A DNA stretch of 64,000 nucleotides from the NCBI GenBank assembly GCA_963719875.1, contig CAVRDJ010000003.1, positions 1 through 64,000 on the forward strand, read 5' to 3'. The notes beneath the pieces are model-generated. The model saw nothing but the letters and a program-made list of their open reading frames with translations, was not told the DNA's origin and ran no database searches. A program made the position numbers and the translations under genes. The DNA is from Palsa-360 sp963719875. GTDB taxonomy: Bacteria > Acidobacteriota > Terriglobia > Acidiferrales > UBA7541. Of the stretch, positions 24,850 to 34,665 are shown piece after piece. Position 1 is the first letter of the stretch, and every line of letters starts with the position of its first letter.

Positions 24850-25194
24850 TTAGGTTGCGGAATCACGAATCGGGCCAACCTCAATAACCTGGCCGCCTCG
24901 AATCGAGGCCAGAGCTGAAAAGCACGCGGGAACGAGTGGAAGAAGGTCAGACAACCGATTTGAATTCGCCCGCAACACGAGAACGGAAATTTTCCGCCCA
25001 GTCATATTTTGTTGAAATTTGATGTTCCTGTCGTTCGTTAGCAGAACATCCCACTCGCCATCGGCGAGGGAAAGAAGTTCGCCGTTCTTTTTGTTGGCAA
25101 TACCAGCATCCTGAACGGTCTTGCAATCGTGACCATGTTGGACGAAAGGATTCTTGAGGCGAGCGGGTAGACATTCATCGATGAGGATTCTCAT
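24850..25194 (-). CDS. DUF5615 PIN-like toxin
   Basis: The 114-aa protein begins MRILIDECLPARLKNPF, the signature of DUF5615 PIN-like proteins, and continues with the second acidic site in WDVLLTNDRNIKFQQN. The acidic residues D6, E7 and the D of TNDRN are present, so it may be an active nuclease. Its start overlaps the stop of the DUF433 gene by 4 bases, the standard pairing for this toxin-antitoxin type. Confidence 0.85.
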   Translation of the reverse strand: MRILIDECLPARLKNPFVQHGHDCKTVQDAGIANKKNGELLSLADGEWDVLLTNDRNIKFQQNMTGRKISVLVLRANSNRLSDLLPLVPACFSALASIRGGQVIEVGPIRDSAT

Positions 25195-25415
25195 GAAGCA
25201 AAGCGAGCAATGAGAAGAGCTTTCGCCTCTTCAAGGGCCGCGATGACGTTGTCCCGAGAGACGCTCGGAAAATCGATCAGGAACGAATCAATCGTCTCGC
25301 CGCCTTCCAGGTAGTCCAGAAGGGCTCGGAATGGGACGCGCGTACCGCGAAAGACAGGCTCTCCACTAAGGATTTCCGGGTCTCGAATGACGACACTCTC
25401 ATTGGCCGGCACCAT
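25191..25415 (-). CDS. DUF433 antitoxin
   Basis: The 74-aa protein has the DUF433 pattern: DPEILSGEPVFRGTRVPFRA, then LLDYLEGGETIDSFLIDFP and NVIAALEEAKALL. These small helical proteins act as antitoxins of PIN-like toxins and probably bind their own promoter. ATG 25415 was preferred because GAGGAGG is 6 bases before it; ATG 25421 is directly attached to the same site, and the longer frame up to 25814 is only antisense to the neighbouring hydrolase gene. Confidence 0.85.
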   Translation of the reverse strand: MVPANESVVIRDPEILSGEPVFRGTRVPFRALLDYLEGGETIDSFLIDFPSVSRDNVIAALEEAKALLIARFAS

Positions 25416-25479
25416 CACCATCCTCCTCGATGAACACACTATTATCGCACCGACACGAAGGATTCGCACAGCGTGATGA

Positions 25480-27474
25480 TCAGAGCTTGCCCTGCGCCGT
25501 GCCGGGCAGCGGCATGCTGCGCGTGAGAGCGTCCGCATCCTCGGGGAGGACGAAGCCTTGCTGCACGAGGGCGTCGACCGCGTGCTTTCGCTTTTCGGCG
25601 TACTCTTGTGCGCTCTTGTAGCGTTCTTCGAGGGAGAGTCGAGGGTCGCCGCTCGCGAGGCGCTCTTGCTTCGTCGCGGCGAAAGGAATGTAGGCGCCGG
25701 CGAGACCGCACAATTCTCCCGCCGAAAAACCTTCGGCGCGGACATTGCGGCCTGAAAACGTCGCAATTGGGACTGCGATCTCCGGGAGAATGATGCCTCC
25801 CTGTGGATTGCCATCAGCGTCTACAGGGGGGAAGAACACAGGATAGGCGGGGCCGGAAGCTTCGGGCGGCATGCTTTTCGAATCGATCACTTGAAGCTGA
25901 TTGTACAGGGGGCTAAACGGAGCGCCAGGAATTGCCGGATAGGACGCTTGCACTTTGGCAAGCGGGAGCAAAGTGTGGTTTTTCAAATTTGGAAAAATGG
26001 TGGGCGGCGGGGCGGCGCCTTCGGTGACCCAGCGATCCAGCGCCACGAGCAGGGCCCGGGCATAGGGCGCATAACTCAGCGCATTTTGAATCTGCTGGCA
26101 GTTGCCCCGCGTGTTCCAGTTCGGCGCCGCATTATGCTCTTGCCCGGATAACATGTAGGCGCGAACGTTTTCGGGAAGCGCGAACGGACGGCCGCTTGTA
26201 TCGGTCACCAGGAGCGAGTCGCGTCCCTGCCAGAACTCCGTGTCGGAATCCAGATGCACAATCCGCGGGCAGGTATGGGACTTTTCGCACTGCATCAGCA
26301 TCCCGTCAGTTTTCCCGGAGACTGGATCTTTCGACGTGGCGTACGTGAACGGAAATTGGTCGCCGCCATATTGGTGGTCCTCATGTTGGCGCGAGAACCG
26401 GCCCGGCTGCGCGAAATCAAAATTCGTATACGTCCGGCGTGTCGCGGAGAGGAGCGGCAACGCGCCATCGAATACCATTCGCCCGTTGATGTCGGCGTTG
26501 AAGCCCTGGTAGATGAAATCGTTGATCACGCGGCCCGTCTGCGAGATTCCGAACGCGAGAGCTGCTTTAAAGGGCGTACCCGGGTCTCGCACGGGGTTGG
26601 GCTGGCCTGTGGCGTCCTGGTCGGCATAGCGCAGAAACGATACGAAATCGCGCGAGGCGGCCAGGCCAACGTCCGCAACCGTTTCGTTCGTTGCGGGATA
26701 AATCAGCTCGTAAAGCGCGCCGCGATCGAATCCGGGCGCCGCCGTGATTTCGACATGGCGCTCGTCGATGAAATGCCAGCTCGACGCAGGCAGCGGCTTG
26801 CGCGGATCGGCTTCGTGTTCGCGGACGGTGAGCGTCGTTCCGGTTGAGTCAAGCAGCGCGGGATAGTCGAGCGTTTGCGTAAAAACGGGCCCTGCGGGAA
26901 TGTCGGTGAACTCTTCCCGGCTCATGCCCGTCGCTGGCTTTCCGTTCACCATGGCGATGGGCACGTACGCTCTGAGGAAACCGGGCGTGCCTGGCGCGTC
27001 CATCTGCCAGCCGCTCCAGGCAATGGTATAGCCGCGGCTCATCAAGAACCCGTCGCCAGCGTCTTTCGCCGTGAAGGAATCACCGCTTTCGTCAAGCCGC
27101 AAGATCGTATTCCTGCCGCGGTTAACAAAATCGTAAATCAGCCTGCCGTTCCCCTTTTTCGTGTCCACCGGCTTGAGTACCATGAAGTCCACGTGGTACT
27201 CGACGTGTCCTGTGGCATTGAGTGGGGCGCGGTTCACATTGACGATGCCGGTGTTGCCGGGCGCGCGCGGATCAAGTTCGCCGTAAGCGGTCCCGGTCAA
27301 AATTTCGTACGATCCGGCGTTGCCGAACGAAGCGCCGCCATAGGCCATCTGGCGTTTCGCGATGACCAGCCGGGTGATGCCCAGCCCAGAGCCCGGGGCG
27401 CTCTGCTGCGCGATCGCCGATCCACTTAGGAACAGCGCAAGGCCCATGCCCAAAACACGAATTATCTTTTTCAT
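25480..27474 (-). CDS. secreted alpha/beta hydrolase (Abhydrolase_10-like)
   Basis: The 664-aa protein has a signal peptide (about residues 1-22, GLALFLSGSAIAQQ). A large domain follows with LIYDFVNRGRNTI, WSGWQMDA, the nucleophile-like region ALAFGISQTGRVINDF (G-x-S-x-T/G) and HLDSDTEFWQ near the C-terminal third. This matches the alpha/beta-hydrolase domain proteins often found with aromatic or terpenoid breakdown. The substrate is not known. GGAG lies before ATG. It stands alone on the minus strand between a toxin-antitoxin pair and a PilZ gene. Confidence 0.82.
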   Translation of the reverse strand: MKKIIRVLGMGLALFLSGSAIAQQSAPGSGLGITRLVIAKRQMAYGGASFGNAGSYEILTGTAYGELDPRAPGNTGIVNVNRAPLNATGHVEYHVDFMVLKPVDTKKGNGRLIYDFVNRGRNTILRLDESGDSFTAKDAGDGFLMSRGYTIAWSGWQMDAPGTPGFLRAYVPIAMVNGKPATGMSREEFTDIPAGPVFTQTLDYPALLDSTGTTLTVREHEADPRKPLPASSWHFIDERHVEITAAPGFDRGALYELIYPATNETVADVGLAASRDFVSFLRYADQDATGQPNPVRDPGTPFKAALAFGISQTGRVINDFIYQGFNADINGRMVFDGALPLLSATRRTYTNFDFAQPGRFSRQHEDHQYGGDQFPFTYATSKDPVSGKTDGMLMQCEKSHTCPRIVHLDSDTEFWQGRDSLLVTDTSGRPFALPENVRAYMLSGQEHNAAPNWNTRGNCQQIQNALSYAPYARALLVALDRWVTEGAAPPPTIFPNLKNHTLLPLAKVQASYPAIPGAPFSPLYNQLQVIDSKSMPPEASGPAYPVFFPPVDADGNPQGGIILPEIAVPIATFSGRNVRAEGFSAGELCGLAGAYIPFAATKQERLASGDPRLSLEERYKSAQEYAEKRKHAVDALVQQGFVLPEDADALTRSMPLPGTAQGKL

Positions 27475-27590
27475 GTGTATGCTCCGCCGCGGACAGTTCT
27501 CGGATCACACTTTTACTCCAAATATTTGGCCTGAGCAACACCTTCCGTCCGCTCGCGCCAGGTTGTTTCGACGGTTAAGTTTTTTTGCTC

Positions 27591-28475
27591 TTACGGATTC
27601 CAGCCGATCGATCCGCGGGTCTTTGTGTAGGTCACACCATGCCGGAATTGCCCATCCTGCATTTTGTGGCAGTAGGTGATGGAAGCCGGGGAAAATATGT
27701 TTGTGCCGAACTTGGTATACGCGACCGCCGTTTCGACGCGCGTTCCTTCGGGATACTCCTTACGACTCGTGAATCGGAAACCGCCTTTGGATATGTCTTC
27801 GCATTCGACGACGAGTTCCACTCCTGAAAATCGGATACATGCGACCATCTTCATTGCTGTCCGCCGGTTTCTCCGGCGTTCCTCTATAGGGGACGCGATC
27901 GATCCCGAATCTTGATCCTGTTCCGGCGAATTGATCGGTTTTTGCTCCAACTTTTCGCGGCCAGTCTCTCTCCACAGTGTGGAGGAATTGCAGTTTTTGC
28001 AGCGACGCGTCAATTCTTGCGTGCCTTCGAAAATTTCCAATTCCATATCGGAAAGGGAATATGCGCAAACGGAATGGCAACCGCTGCATTCCAGCTGGAC
28101 CATTCTGGCCTCTGCGGAAGCGGAAACCTGCAGGGCCCATGGATTCGCTGACGGATCCAGGAAAGCAAGTCCATAGACAGGCCCAGAGTTGTCTTCGAGA
28201 ACCTGTCCCATCACGAAGGCGATCGCTTCCTCGTTGGTTTCCGGGTCCCGCACAATGACTTCGGAATCCGCCGCCAGCCTGTTTTCAAGGAGGATCGAGA
28301 TCCCACTTCGGTGAATGGTCAGTATCCGTGCGCGCTCGAAGAATTGCTGTCCGTACAAATCGGCTCCAATGACCTCAACCGGCAATTGAAGTTTGGCAGG
28401 CGATGTCGCGATAGGATTGGCCACAGGGTTCTCCCAATATTCGACCCAAGGCAGTGGATTCGCGAAGCTCACCAT
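27591..28475 (-). CDS. PilZ-domain protein with a zinc-ribbon insert
   Basis: The 294-aa protein has three parts. Residues 30-115 look like a diverged PilZ barrel (ARILTIHRSGISILLENRL). Residues 128-170 hold CSGCHSVC and CKNCN, two CxxC pairs that should bind zinc. Residues 198-294 are a PilZ domain with RRRNRRTAMK and EDISKGGFRF, the c-di-GMP-binding R-x3-R and D-x-S-x-x-G motifs. It is likely a cytoplasmic c-di-GMP receptor. The arrangement PilZ-like, zinc ribbon, PilZ is unusual. Confidence 0.8.
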   Translation of the reverse strand: MVSFANPLPWVEYWENPVANPIATSPAKLQLPVEVIGADLYGQQFFERARILTIHRSGISILLENRLAADSEVIVRDPETNEEAIAFVMGQVLEDNSGPVYGLAFLDPSANPWALQVSASAEARMVQLECSGCHSVCAYSLSDMELEIFEGTQELTRRCKNCNSSTLWRETGREKLEQKPINSPEQDQDSGSIASPIEERRRNRRTAMKMVACIRFSGVELVVECEDISKGGFRFTSRKEYPEGTRVETAVAYTKFGTNIFSPASITYCHKMQDGQFRHGVTYTKTRGSIGWNP

Positions 28476-28808
28476 TGAACTGGGGAACCCCTTGGGCAGA
28501 ACATTTCATAACGAACTCTACCACTTGGCTTGCGAGCCTAGGAGCACATGTCAACCTTTGGCAGCGTAAGAATCATCCTCTGGATAGGCTGCGTTTGGCA
28601 TAATTCGCGGATTCCAGAAATTGTGTCTGCACAGAGCCCGCCAAGTCATGGCTTACTGGCCGTCTTGCTCGATGCGCGGCGGCTTCGCGGGAGTGGGAAT
28701 GTGGCCCTTCCTGTTGTGGACTCCCGGCGCTAGGGGTATCATTCCGTTCCACAGTTCACGGCTGCCACGCGATCGGGTCTACCATGGCGCGCGGGAAGCA
28801 GGTAATGC
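28476..28808. other. intergenic region of about 330 bp
   Basis: No supported gene is seen. A plus-strand frame from ATG 28648 runs to 28854 but has unlike composition, no ribosome-binding site and overlaps the next gene in another frame. The region separates divergent genes, so both promoters should lie here. Confidence 0.4.
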
Positions 28809-29189
28809 GTGTCTGCCTTTTACGAAATCGATAGACACCGCCGGCTCGTATTGAGCTCGGGGACAGGTGTCCTCACTAAGGAAGATATCCTGGGGCACAT
28901 GGACCGGCTCTCGAAAGACCCGGATTTTGATCCAGACTTCTCTCAGCTGACAGATTTCACGCAAATCACCGCGCTCGAAATCGATCCGGAAGACGTGCGC
29001 CAACTCGCTCAAAGAAAGATCTTTTCACCCCATTCCCGCCGCGCGCTTCTGGTGAAAGACGACCTGCAGTTTGGACTCGCCAGAATGTTTGAAATCTATC
29101 GCGAACTGAACGGCGAAACAGGAATCCGCGTGTTTCGTAACCTCGACGAGGCCTTAGAGTGGATTCTGGTAAAGAATACCGCTTTGTAG
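28809..29189 (+). CDS. SpoIIAA-like (STAS-fold) protein of unknown function
   Basis: The 126-aa protein starts at GTG 28809. It has the alternating pattern of SpoIIAA-like proteins: FYEIDRHRRLVLSSGTGVLT, then ILGHMDRLSKDPDFDPDFSQ, LTDFTQIT and ARMFEIYRELNG. Such proteins are small soluble domains of unknown role, common in Acidobacteriota. No partner gene is next to it. Confidence 0.6.
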   Translation: MSAFYEIDRHRRLVLSSGTGVLTKEDILGHMDRLSKDPDFDPDFSQLTDFTQITALEIDPEDVRQLAQRKIFSPHSRRALLVKDDLQFGLARMFEIYRELNGETGIRVFRNLDEALEWILVKNTAL

Positions 29190-29664
29190 TTCCATTCCAA
29201 TTTTTGTGTCGCAATCCAAATATTAGTTCCCTCCATTCCGCATTTCAGGCCCGCGATTTCTCGCGCCCATGTGAACGCTTGGGGACATGAACGAGCTGAA
29301 TAATCAGACGCACTTTCAGGAACCGGCGCGCAACAAAGGGAAGGCGGGGTGTCTTTTTTTTCATTCTTCGAGCGCTATCATGAATTTGCGGTAGAATTTA
29401 CGGCCAGAAGATGGCTCTGCCCTGTCGCTGGGCATCTTTCTTCCGATCGTGATGAGTCAGCCCGGATTGACTTGGCCGCCACACTGCATGGAACGAATTT
29501 CCTACCAAGACGTTGGCCTGGGAAAGAACAACTTGAATTGTCAAACACGCTGTGATCTCTGGACGCAGTAATCGGGCAATTGGGCGTTGCGGACGCTGCA
29601 ATCCATCGTGTTCTGCTGATGCCACAACCCGAAAATGGGGAGAAATCCCGGGAAAATCCGACAG
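29190..29664. other. intergenic region of about 475 bp before pyruvate carboxylase
   Basis: No supported gene is seen; a 35-codon frame from ATG 29287 and a frame at 29349-29555 have no family character. A run of eight T at 29351-29360 is the only low-complexity feature. The pyruvate carboxylase promoter should lie here. Confidence 0.4.
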
Positions 29665-32600
29665 ATGCCGATAAAAAAACTTCTGGCCCTCAATCGCGGG
29701 GAAATTGCGATCCGCATTTTCCGCGCCGCGAACGAACTGAAGATCCGGACCGCCGCCGTCTATTCCGACGAGGATCGCCTCAGCCTGCATCGCTTCAAGG
29801 CGGATGAAGCCTATCTCATCGGCGAGGGCAAGGGTCCTGTCCAGGCCTATCTCGATGTCGATGGGATCGTGGCGCTCGCGAAAGAGCGAGGCGTCGACGC
29901 CATCCACCCGGGCTACGGATTTCTCTCCGAAAATCCCGCGCTTCCTCGAGCCTGCGCCGCCGCGGGAATCACCTTCGTTGGCCCGAGCGCGGACCTGCTC
30001 GACTTGCTGGGAGACAAGACGGCGGCGCGACGCCTGGCGCAAAAAGCCGGGCTGCCGGTCGTGCCGGGCACTGATGAGCCTGTAACTCAAAAGGACGACG
30101 CGCAAAGCATCGCGGACAAAATTGGCTATCCCTTGATCGTGAAAGCCGCGTTCGGCGGCGGCGGGCGCGGGATGCGCGTCGTGCAGAGCTCACAACTGCT
30201 GCTGTCGGGCCTTCAGGAAGCGCGGGCCGAAGCCGGAGCGTCGTTTGGCAACGACGCTGTTTTTCTGGAGCGCTATATTCGCCGCGCGCGGCACATCGAA
30301 GTGCAAATCCTCGCGGACACGCATGGAAACGTGATCCATCTGCACGAACGCGATTGCTCGGTACAGCGGAGAAATCAAAAAGTAGTGGAAGTCGCTCCGG
30401 CCGTAAACCTCGATCCGGCAATTCGCACCGGGCTCGCGAACGCCGCGGTGGCGCTGGCGCTCGAGTCGAAGTATTACAGCGCGGCGACCGTCGAATTTCT
30501 GGTCGATGCGGACACGGGCGAATGGTATTTCATCGAAGTGAATCCCCGCGTGCAGGTCGAGCATACGGTCACCGAAATGGTGACCGGCATTGACATCGTG
30601 CAGTCGCAGATTCAAATCGCGCAGGGCTTCGATTTGCACGGCCCGGAGATGAATCTCCCGCGGCAGACGGATATCTCCCTTCACGGATACGCCCTGCAGT
30701 GCCGGGTCACGACCGAAGACCCTGCGAACGGATTCCTTCCCGATTACGGAAGGATTCAGACCTACCGTTCGCCGGCCGGTTTTGGCATCCGCCTCGATGG
30801 CGCTTCCGCGTATGGCGGCGCCGTCATCACTCCGTTCTATGATTCCTTGCTGGTCAAGGTGACGGCGTGGGGCCGCGAATTTCCCCAGGCCTGCCGCCGG
30901 ATGGATCGCTCCCTCGGTGAATTCCGAATCCGCGGCGTGAAGACGAACATTCCTTTTCTCGTGAACGTGGTGAATCACGAACGCTTTCAGGCGGGCGGCG
31001 TCACGACATCGTTTCTCGCCGAGTCGCCCGAACTCTTCCAGTTCACTCCGCTGAAAGATCGCGCGACCCGGCTCCTGCGATATCTCGCCGAAGTCATCGT
31101 GAACGGAAATCCCGAGGTCTCCAACAAACCCAGGCCGCAGTTTATTCGCCCCGCTCCGCTGCCTGCCCACCTTCCGAGCGACCCGCCGCCAGGCACGCGC
31201 CAGCTTCTCGACCAACTCGGCCCCGAAAAATTCGCAGAGTGGACGAAATCGCAGAAGCCGCTCCTGGTCACGGACACGACGTTCCGCGACGCGCACCAGT
31301 CGCTCATGGCCACGCGCGTCCGCACCTATGATTTATTGGCCATCTCGAATTTCGTCGCGCATAAACTGCATAACCTTTACAGCGTGGAAATGTGGGGCGG
31401 AGCGACGTTCGATGTATCCATGCGATTTCTTCTCGAAGATCCCTGGGCGCGGCTCCAGCTCCTGAGGGAAGCCATCCCGAATATCTGTTTCCAGATGTTG
31501 TTTCGCTCCTCCAACGGCGTAGGGTATTCGGCGTATCCGGACAACGCGGTGGAAGCCTTCATTCTGGAGGCCGCGAAACAGGGAATCGATATTTTCCGCG
31601 TATTCGATGCGTTGAACTGGCTCCCCAACATGAAGCTTTCGGTCGAGACGATTCGCAAAACCGGCAAGGTGTGCGAGGCGGCCATCTGCTACACCGGCGA
31701 CATCCTCGATCCGAAACGCGACAAATATCCCCTCCAGTACTACATCCGATTAGCGAAGGAACTGGAAAACATGGGTGCGCACATTCTTTGCATCAAGGAC
31801 ATGGGAGGATTGTGCAAACCATATGCCGCGGAGCGGCTCTTCTCGGCCCTGCGCGACGAAGTGGGCCTCCCGATTCACTTTCACACGCACGACACCAGCG
31901 GGGTCAATGCTGCTTCGATCTTGAAAGCGGCAGAGGCGGGCGTGCACGCCGCCGACGCCGCGATCGCTTCCATGAGCGGCACGACCAGCCAGCCCAACTT
32001 GAATTCCATCGTCGCCGCACTGCAGCACACCGAGCGCGACACGGGACTCGACCTCGATGCGCTCAATGCCTGCGCGGATTATTGGGAGACGGTGCGCACG
32101 TGGTACCGCCCGTTCGACAACGCTCCTCCGACAGGCACGGCGGAAGTTTACATTCACGAAATGCCCGGCGGGCAGTACACCAATCTCCGCGAGCAGGCCG
32201 AATCCATGGGGCTCGGCGCGCGGTGGCGGGATATCGCGCACACGTACGCGGAATTGAACTTCGCGTTCGGCGATATCGTCAAGGTCACGCCCTCGAGCAA
32301 GGTCGTGGGCGACTGCGCGATTTTCCTGGTCAGCCACGATATGACGGTGAAGGATTTGGAACGGTTGGGGCCAAATCATAATCTGACGCTGCCGAATTCC
32401 GTCGTGGAGATGTTTGCCGGAGCGCTGGGCGAACCCGAGGGCGGCTGGCCGCCGAAGCTTCAGGCCGTGGTTCTGCGCGGCGCGCAGCCGGAGTCCGGAA
32501 GACCGGGCGAACACCTGGCGCCGGTTGATTTGGAAGGGGCCAGAGCGGCAGTCGAGAAAAAAGCGGAGCAAAAAATTTCCGACACCGACCTGATGAGTTA

Positions 32601-33108
32601 TTTGATGTACCCCGAAGTGTTTCTGAAATTTGCCGCGGCGCGTTCGGCGTACGGAAATCTGGAAGTTTTGCCCACGCCTCAATTTTTTTATGGATTGCAG
32701 CAGGGCCAGGAAATCACCGTCGAACTGGAACCCGGGAAAATCCTGGTGGTGAAATTGCTTTCCGTGAGCGAAGCGCGTCCGGACGGAACGCGAACGATCT
32801 TCTTCGAGCTCAACGGCCAGCCGCGCGAAGTAACCGTCCGCGACCACGTGCTGCAAGCCACGGTGCCGACCAGGCCGAAAGCCGACCCGTCCGTTCCGGG
32901 ACAAGTGGGCTCGCCAATTCCTGGAGCCATTTCGAGCATCGTCGTGGAAGTTGGCGAGCAGGTGAACAAGGGCGACCGCCTCCTGGTGCTGGAAGCGATG
33001 AAAATGCAATCCACTGTCTACGCGCCTGTCGAGGGCAAGGTGACAAAAAAGCTCGCGAATGTTGGCGATAAGGTCGAAGCAAAAGATCTGCTGCTCGTTA
33101 TTGAATGA
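29665..33108 (+). CDS. pyc: pyruvate carboxylase
   Basis: The 1147-aa protein is a complete single-chain pyruvate carboxylase. The biotin carboxylase part comes first (LLALNRGEIAIRIFRAANEL, IHPGYGFLSENPALPRACA, GGGGRGMRVV). The carboxyltransferase part begins near residue 530 (VTDTTFRDAHQSLMATRVRT, then FHTHDTSGVNAASILKA). The C-terminal biotin carrier has EAMKMQS, with the biotinylated lysine at about 1113. It makes oxaloacetate from pyruvate, bicarbonate and ATP. ATG 29665 follows GGGAAAA; the frame is open to 29635. Confidence 0.97.
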   Translation: MPIKKLLALNRGEIAIRIFRAANELKIRTAAVYSDEDRLSLHRFKADEAYLIGEGKGPVQAYLDVDGIVALAKERGVDAIHPGYGFLSENPALPRACAAAGITFVGPSADLLDLLGDKTAARRLAQKAGLPVVPGTDEPVTQKDDAQSIADKIGYPLIVKAAFGGGGRGMRVVQSSQLLLSGLQEARAEAGASFGNDAVFLERYIRRARHIEVQILADTHGNVIHLHERDCSVQRRNQKVVEVAPAVNLDPAIRTGLANAAVALALESKYYSAATVEFLVDADTGEWYFIEVNPRVQVEHTVTEMVTGIDIVQSQIQIAQGFDLHGPEMNLPRQTDISLHGYALQCRVTTEDPANGFLPDYGRIQTYRSPAGFGIRLDGASAYGGAVITPFYDSLLVKVTAWGREFPQACRRMDRSLGEFRIRGVKTNIPFLVNVVNHERFQAGGVTTSFLAESPELFQFTPLKDRATRLLRYLAEVIVNGNPEVSNKPRPQFIRPAPLPAHLPSDPPPGTRQLLDQLGPEKFAEWTKSQKPLLVTDTTFRDAHQSLMATRVRTYDLLAISNFVAHKLHNLYSVEMWGGATFDVSMRFLLEDPWARLQLLREAIPNICFQMLFRSSNGVGYSAYPDNAVEAFILEAAKQGIDIFRVFDALNWLPNMKLSVETIRKTGKVCEAAICYTGDILDPKRDKYPLQYYIRLAKELENMGAHILCIKDMGGLCKPYAAERLFSALRDEVGLPIHFHTHDTSGVNAASILKAAEAGVHAADAAIASMSGTTSQPNLNSIVAALQHTERDTGLDLDALNACADYWETVRTWYRPFDNAPPTGTAEVYIHEMPGGQYTNLREQAESMGLGARWRDIAHTYAELNFAFGDIVKVTPSSKVVGDCAIFLVSHDMTVKDLERLGPNHNLTLPNSVVEMFAGALGEPEGGWPPKLQAVVLRGAQPESGRPGEHLAPVDLEGARAAVEKKAEQKISDTDLMSYLMYPEVFLKFAAARSAYGNLEVLPTPQFFYGLQQGQEITVELEPGKILVVKLLSVSEARPDGTRTIFFELNGQPREVTVRDHVLQATVPTRPKADPSVPGQVGSPIPGAISSIVVEVGEQVNKGDRLLVLEAMKMQSTVYAPVEGKVTKKLANVGDKVEAKDLLLVIE

Positions 33109-33116
33109 TTGAATTC

Positions 33117-33188
33117 TGTGGCGCAGGCTTCAGCCTATGGGGTTTCGTCCTGGCAAGACCAAACCCACAGGCTGAAGCCTGCGCCACA
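33117..33188. repeat. GCAGGCTTCAGCCTG-type inverted repeat, copy 2
   Basis: The arms TGTGGCGCAGGCTTCAGCCT and AGGCTGAAGCCTGCGCCACA pair almost perfectly around a loop with CGTCCTGGCAAGACC. It starts 9 bases after the pyruvate carboxylase stop codon. Confidence 0.85.
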
Positions 33189-33289
33189 AAATGCCAGTGT
33201 CATCCCTACATTTTTCCCCTTGTTGTGTAATCCTCATGAACATGGAATAAGTATTGTGCTGGGAATCCCGCGACGAGGAGCCTGCTCCC

Positions 33290-34660
33290 ATGAAATACGA
33301 TGCGATCATCATCGGTTCGGGTCAGGGAGGGAATCCCCTGGCCTACCGGCTTGCCGACGTAGGATGGCAGGTCGCATTGATCGAAAAAGCCAACGTCGGC
33401 GGCACGTGCATCAATACGGGGTGCACGCCGACCAAGACGATGGTCCACCGGGCGCAAGTCGCGCACTACGCGCGGAATGCCGCGCGCTGGGGAGTGCACG
33501 CCGAAAACGTGTCCGCCGATTTTCCAACCATCGTCGCGCAAAAAAACAACGTCGTGGCGAGCTTCCGCGGTGGAGTGCAAAAAAAGATCGGACGGCATGC
33601 GAATATACGTCTCTACCAGGGCAAGGCCCGATTCACGAATGCGCATCAGGTTCAAGTGGGCGACACTCTTCTCGAATCCGACAAGATTTTCATCAACACG
33701 GGTGGCCGCCCGAACATCCCCGACATTCCGGGTCTCGACTCGGCCAACGTTCTTACCAATGAAAGCATAATGGATCTAAAAGAGTTGCCCGAGGATCTGA
33801 TCGTTCTCGGCGGAGGATACATCGGGCTCGAATTCGGGCAGATGTTCCGCAGATACGGGAGCAAGGTCACCATCATTCACAACCAGGCGCAAATTCTTCC
33901 GCGCGAGGATCGGGAGATCGCTGCTGAACTTCAGAAAATTCTCGAAGGAGAAGGAATCGAATTCCATCTGAATATTCGTACCACACGGGTAGAGCAGTCA
34001 AAGGGCCTGGTCAAAGTGTTTGTCGCGGGCGCGCAAGAGCCATTCACAATTTCCGGAACGCACCTGCTCGCTGCTGTCGGGCGCCGGCCAAACACAAACG
34101 ATCTCGGTCTGGACCAGGCGGGAATCGAGACCGACAAATCTGGCTTCATCCGGGTCAATTCCCGGCTGGAGACAAATGTTCCGGGAATTTGGGCGCTCGG
34201 CGACGTGAAGGGCGGGCCCGCCTTCACGCATATTTCCTTCAACGATTTTCAGATCATCGACGCCAATCTGACGCAAGGCAAAAATCTGACCATCGAACAT
34301 CGCATCGTGCCGTATTGCGTGTTCACTGACCCGCAATTGGGTTGTGTCGGCATGACGGAAAAGGAAGCCCGCGCTGCGGGACACAAATTGAAAATCGGCA
34401 AAATCCCCATGTCGTATGTGGCGCGCGCCATTGAACGCGATGAAACGGCCGGACTGATGAAAGTCATCGTGGATTCTGCGAATGATCGCATCCTGGGCGC
34501 GGCCATCCTGGGAAGCGAAGGCGGCGAACTGGTTCATGTGCTTTACACGCTGATGCTCGGAAATCTGCCGTACACTGTTTTGAAAGGCGCCGTGTATATC
34601 CACCCTACGCTGACCGAAGGATTCTTCGCCTTGCTGGACACCGTGAAACCGGCGGACTGA
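33290..34660 (+). CDS. FAD-dependent pyridine nucleotide-disulfide oxidoreductase (mercuric-reductase/Lpd-like)
   Basis: The 456-aa protein has the FAD fold at the start (YDAIIIGSGQGGNPLAYRLA), the redox-active disulfide in GGTCINTGCTPTK, an NAD(P) fold (LIVLGGGYIGLEFGQMF) and the C-terminal HPTLTEGF with the catalytic His-Glu pair. It lacks the N-terminal metal domain and C-terminal cysteine pair of true mercuric reductases, and no 2-oxoacid dehydrogenase genes are near. The electron acceptor is therefore unknown. ATG 33290 was chosen because the FAD fold begins directly there. Confidence 0.88.
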   Translation: MKYDAIIIGSGQGGNPLAYRLADVGWQVALIEKANVGGTCINTGCTPTKTMVHRAQVAHYARNAARWGVHAENVSADFPTIVAQKNNVVASFRGGVQKKIGRHANIRLYQGKARFTNAHQVQVGDTLLESDKIFINTGGRPNIPDIPGLDSANVLTNESIMDLKELPEDLIVLGGGYIGLEFGQMFRRYGSKVTIIHNQAQILPREDREIAAELQKILEGEGIEFHLNIRTTRVEQSKGLVKVFVAGAQEPFTISGTHLLAAVGRRPNTNDLGLDQAGIETDKSGFIRVNSRLETNVPGIWALGDVKGGPAFTHISFNDFQIIDANLTQGKNLTIEHRIVPYCVFTDPQLGCVGMTEKEARAAGHKLKIGKIPMSYVARAIERDETAGLMKVIVDSANDRILGAAILGSEGGELVHVLYTLMLGNLPYTVLKGAVYIHPTLTEGFFALLDTVKPAD

Positions 34661-34665
34661 TCGAG

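Noticed and set aside
25416..25814. Extension of the DUF433 frame to 207 codons
   Set aside because: The added part is antisense to the hydrolase gene and rich in S and R; a strong ribosome-binding site supports the short form.
28621..28854. Plus-strand frame of 77 codons between the PilZ and SpoIIAA-like genes
   Set aside because: No ribosome-binding site or recognisable segment, and it overlaps the next gene in another frame.
30190..33009. Long minus-strand frames inside pyruvate carboxylase (368 and 419 codons)
   Set aside because: They mirror a high-GC gene with well-defined motifs and have no start signals or protein character.
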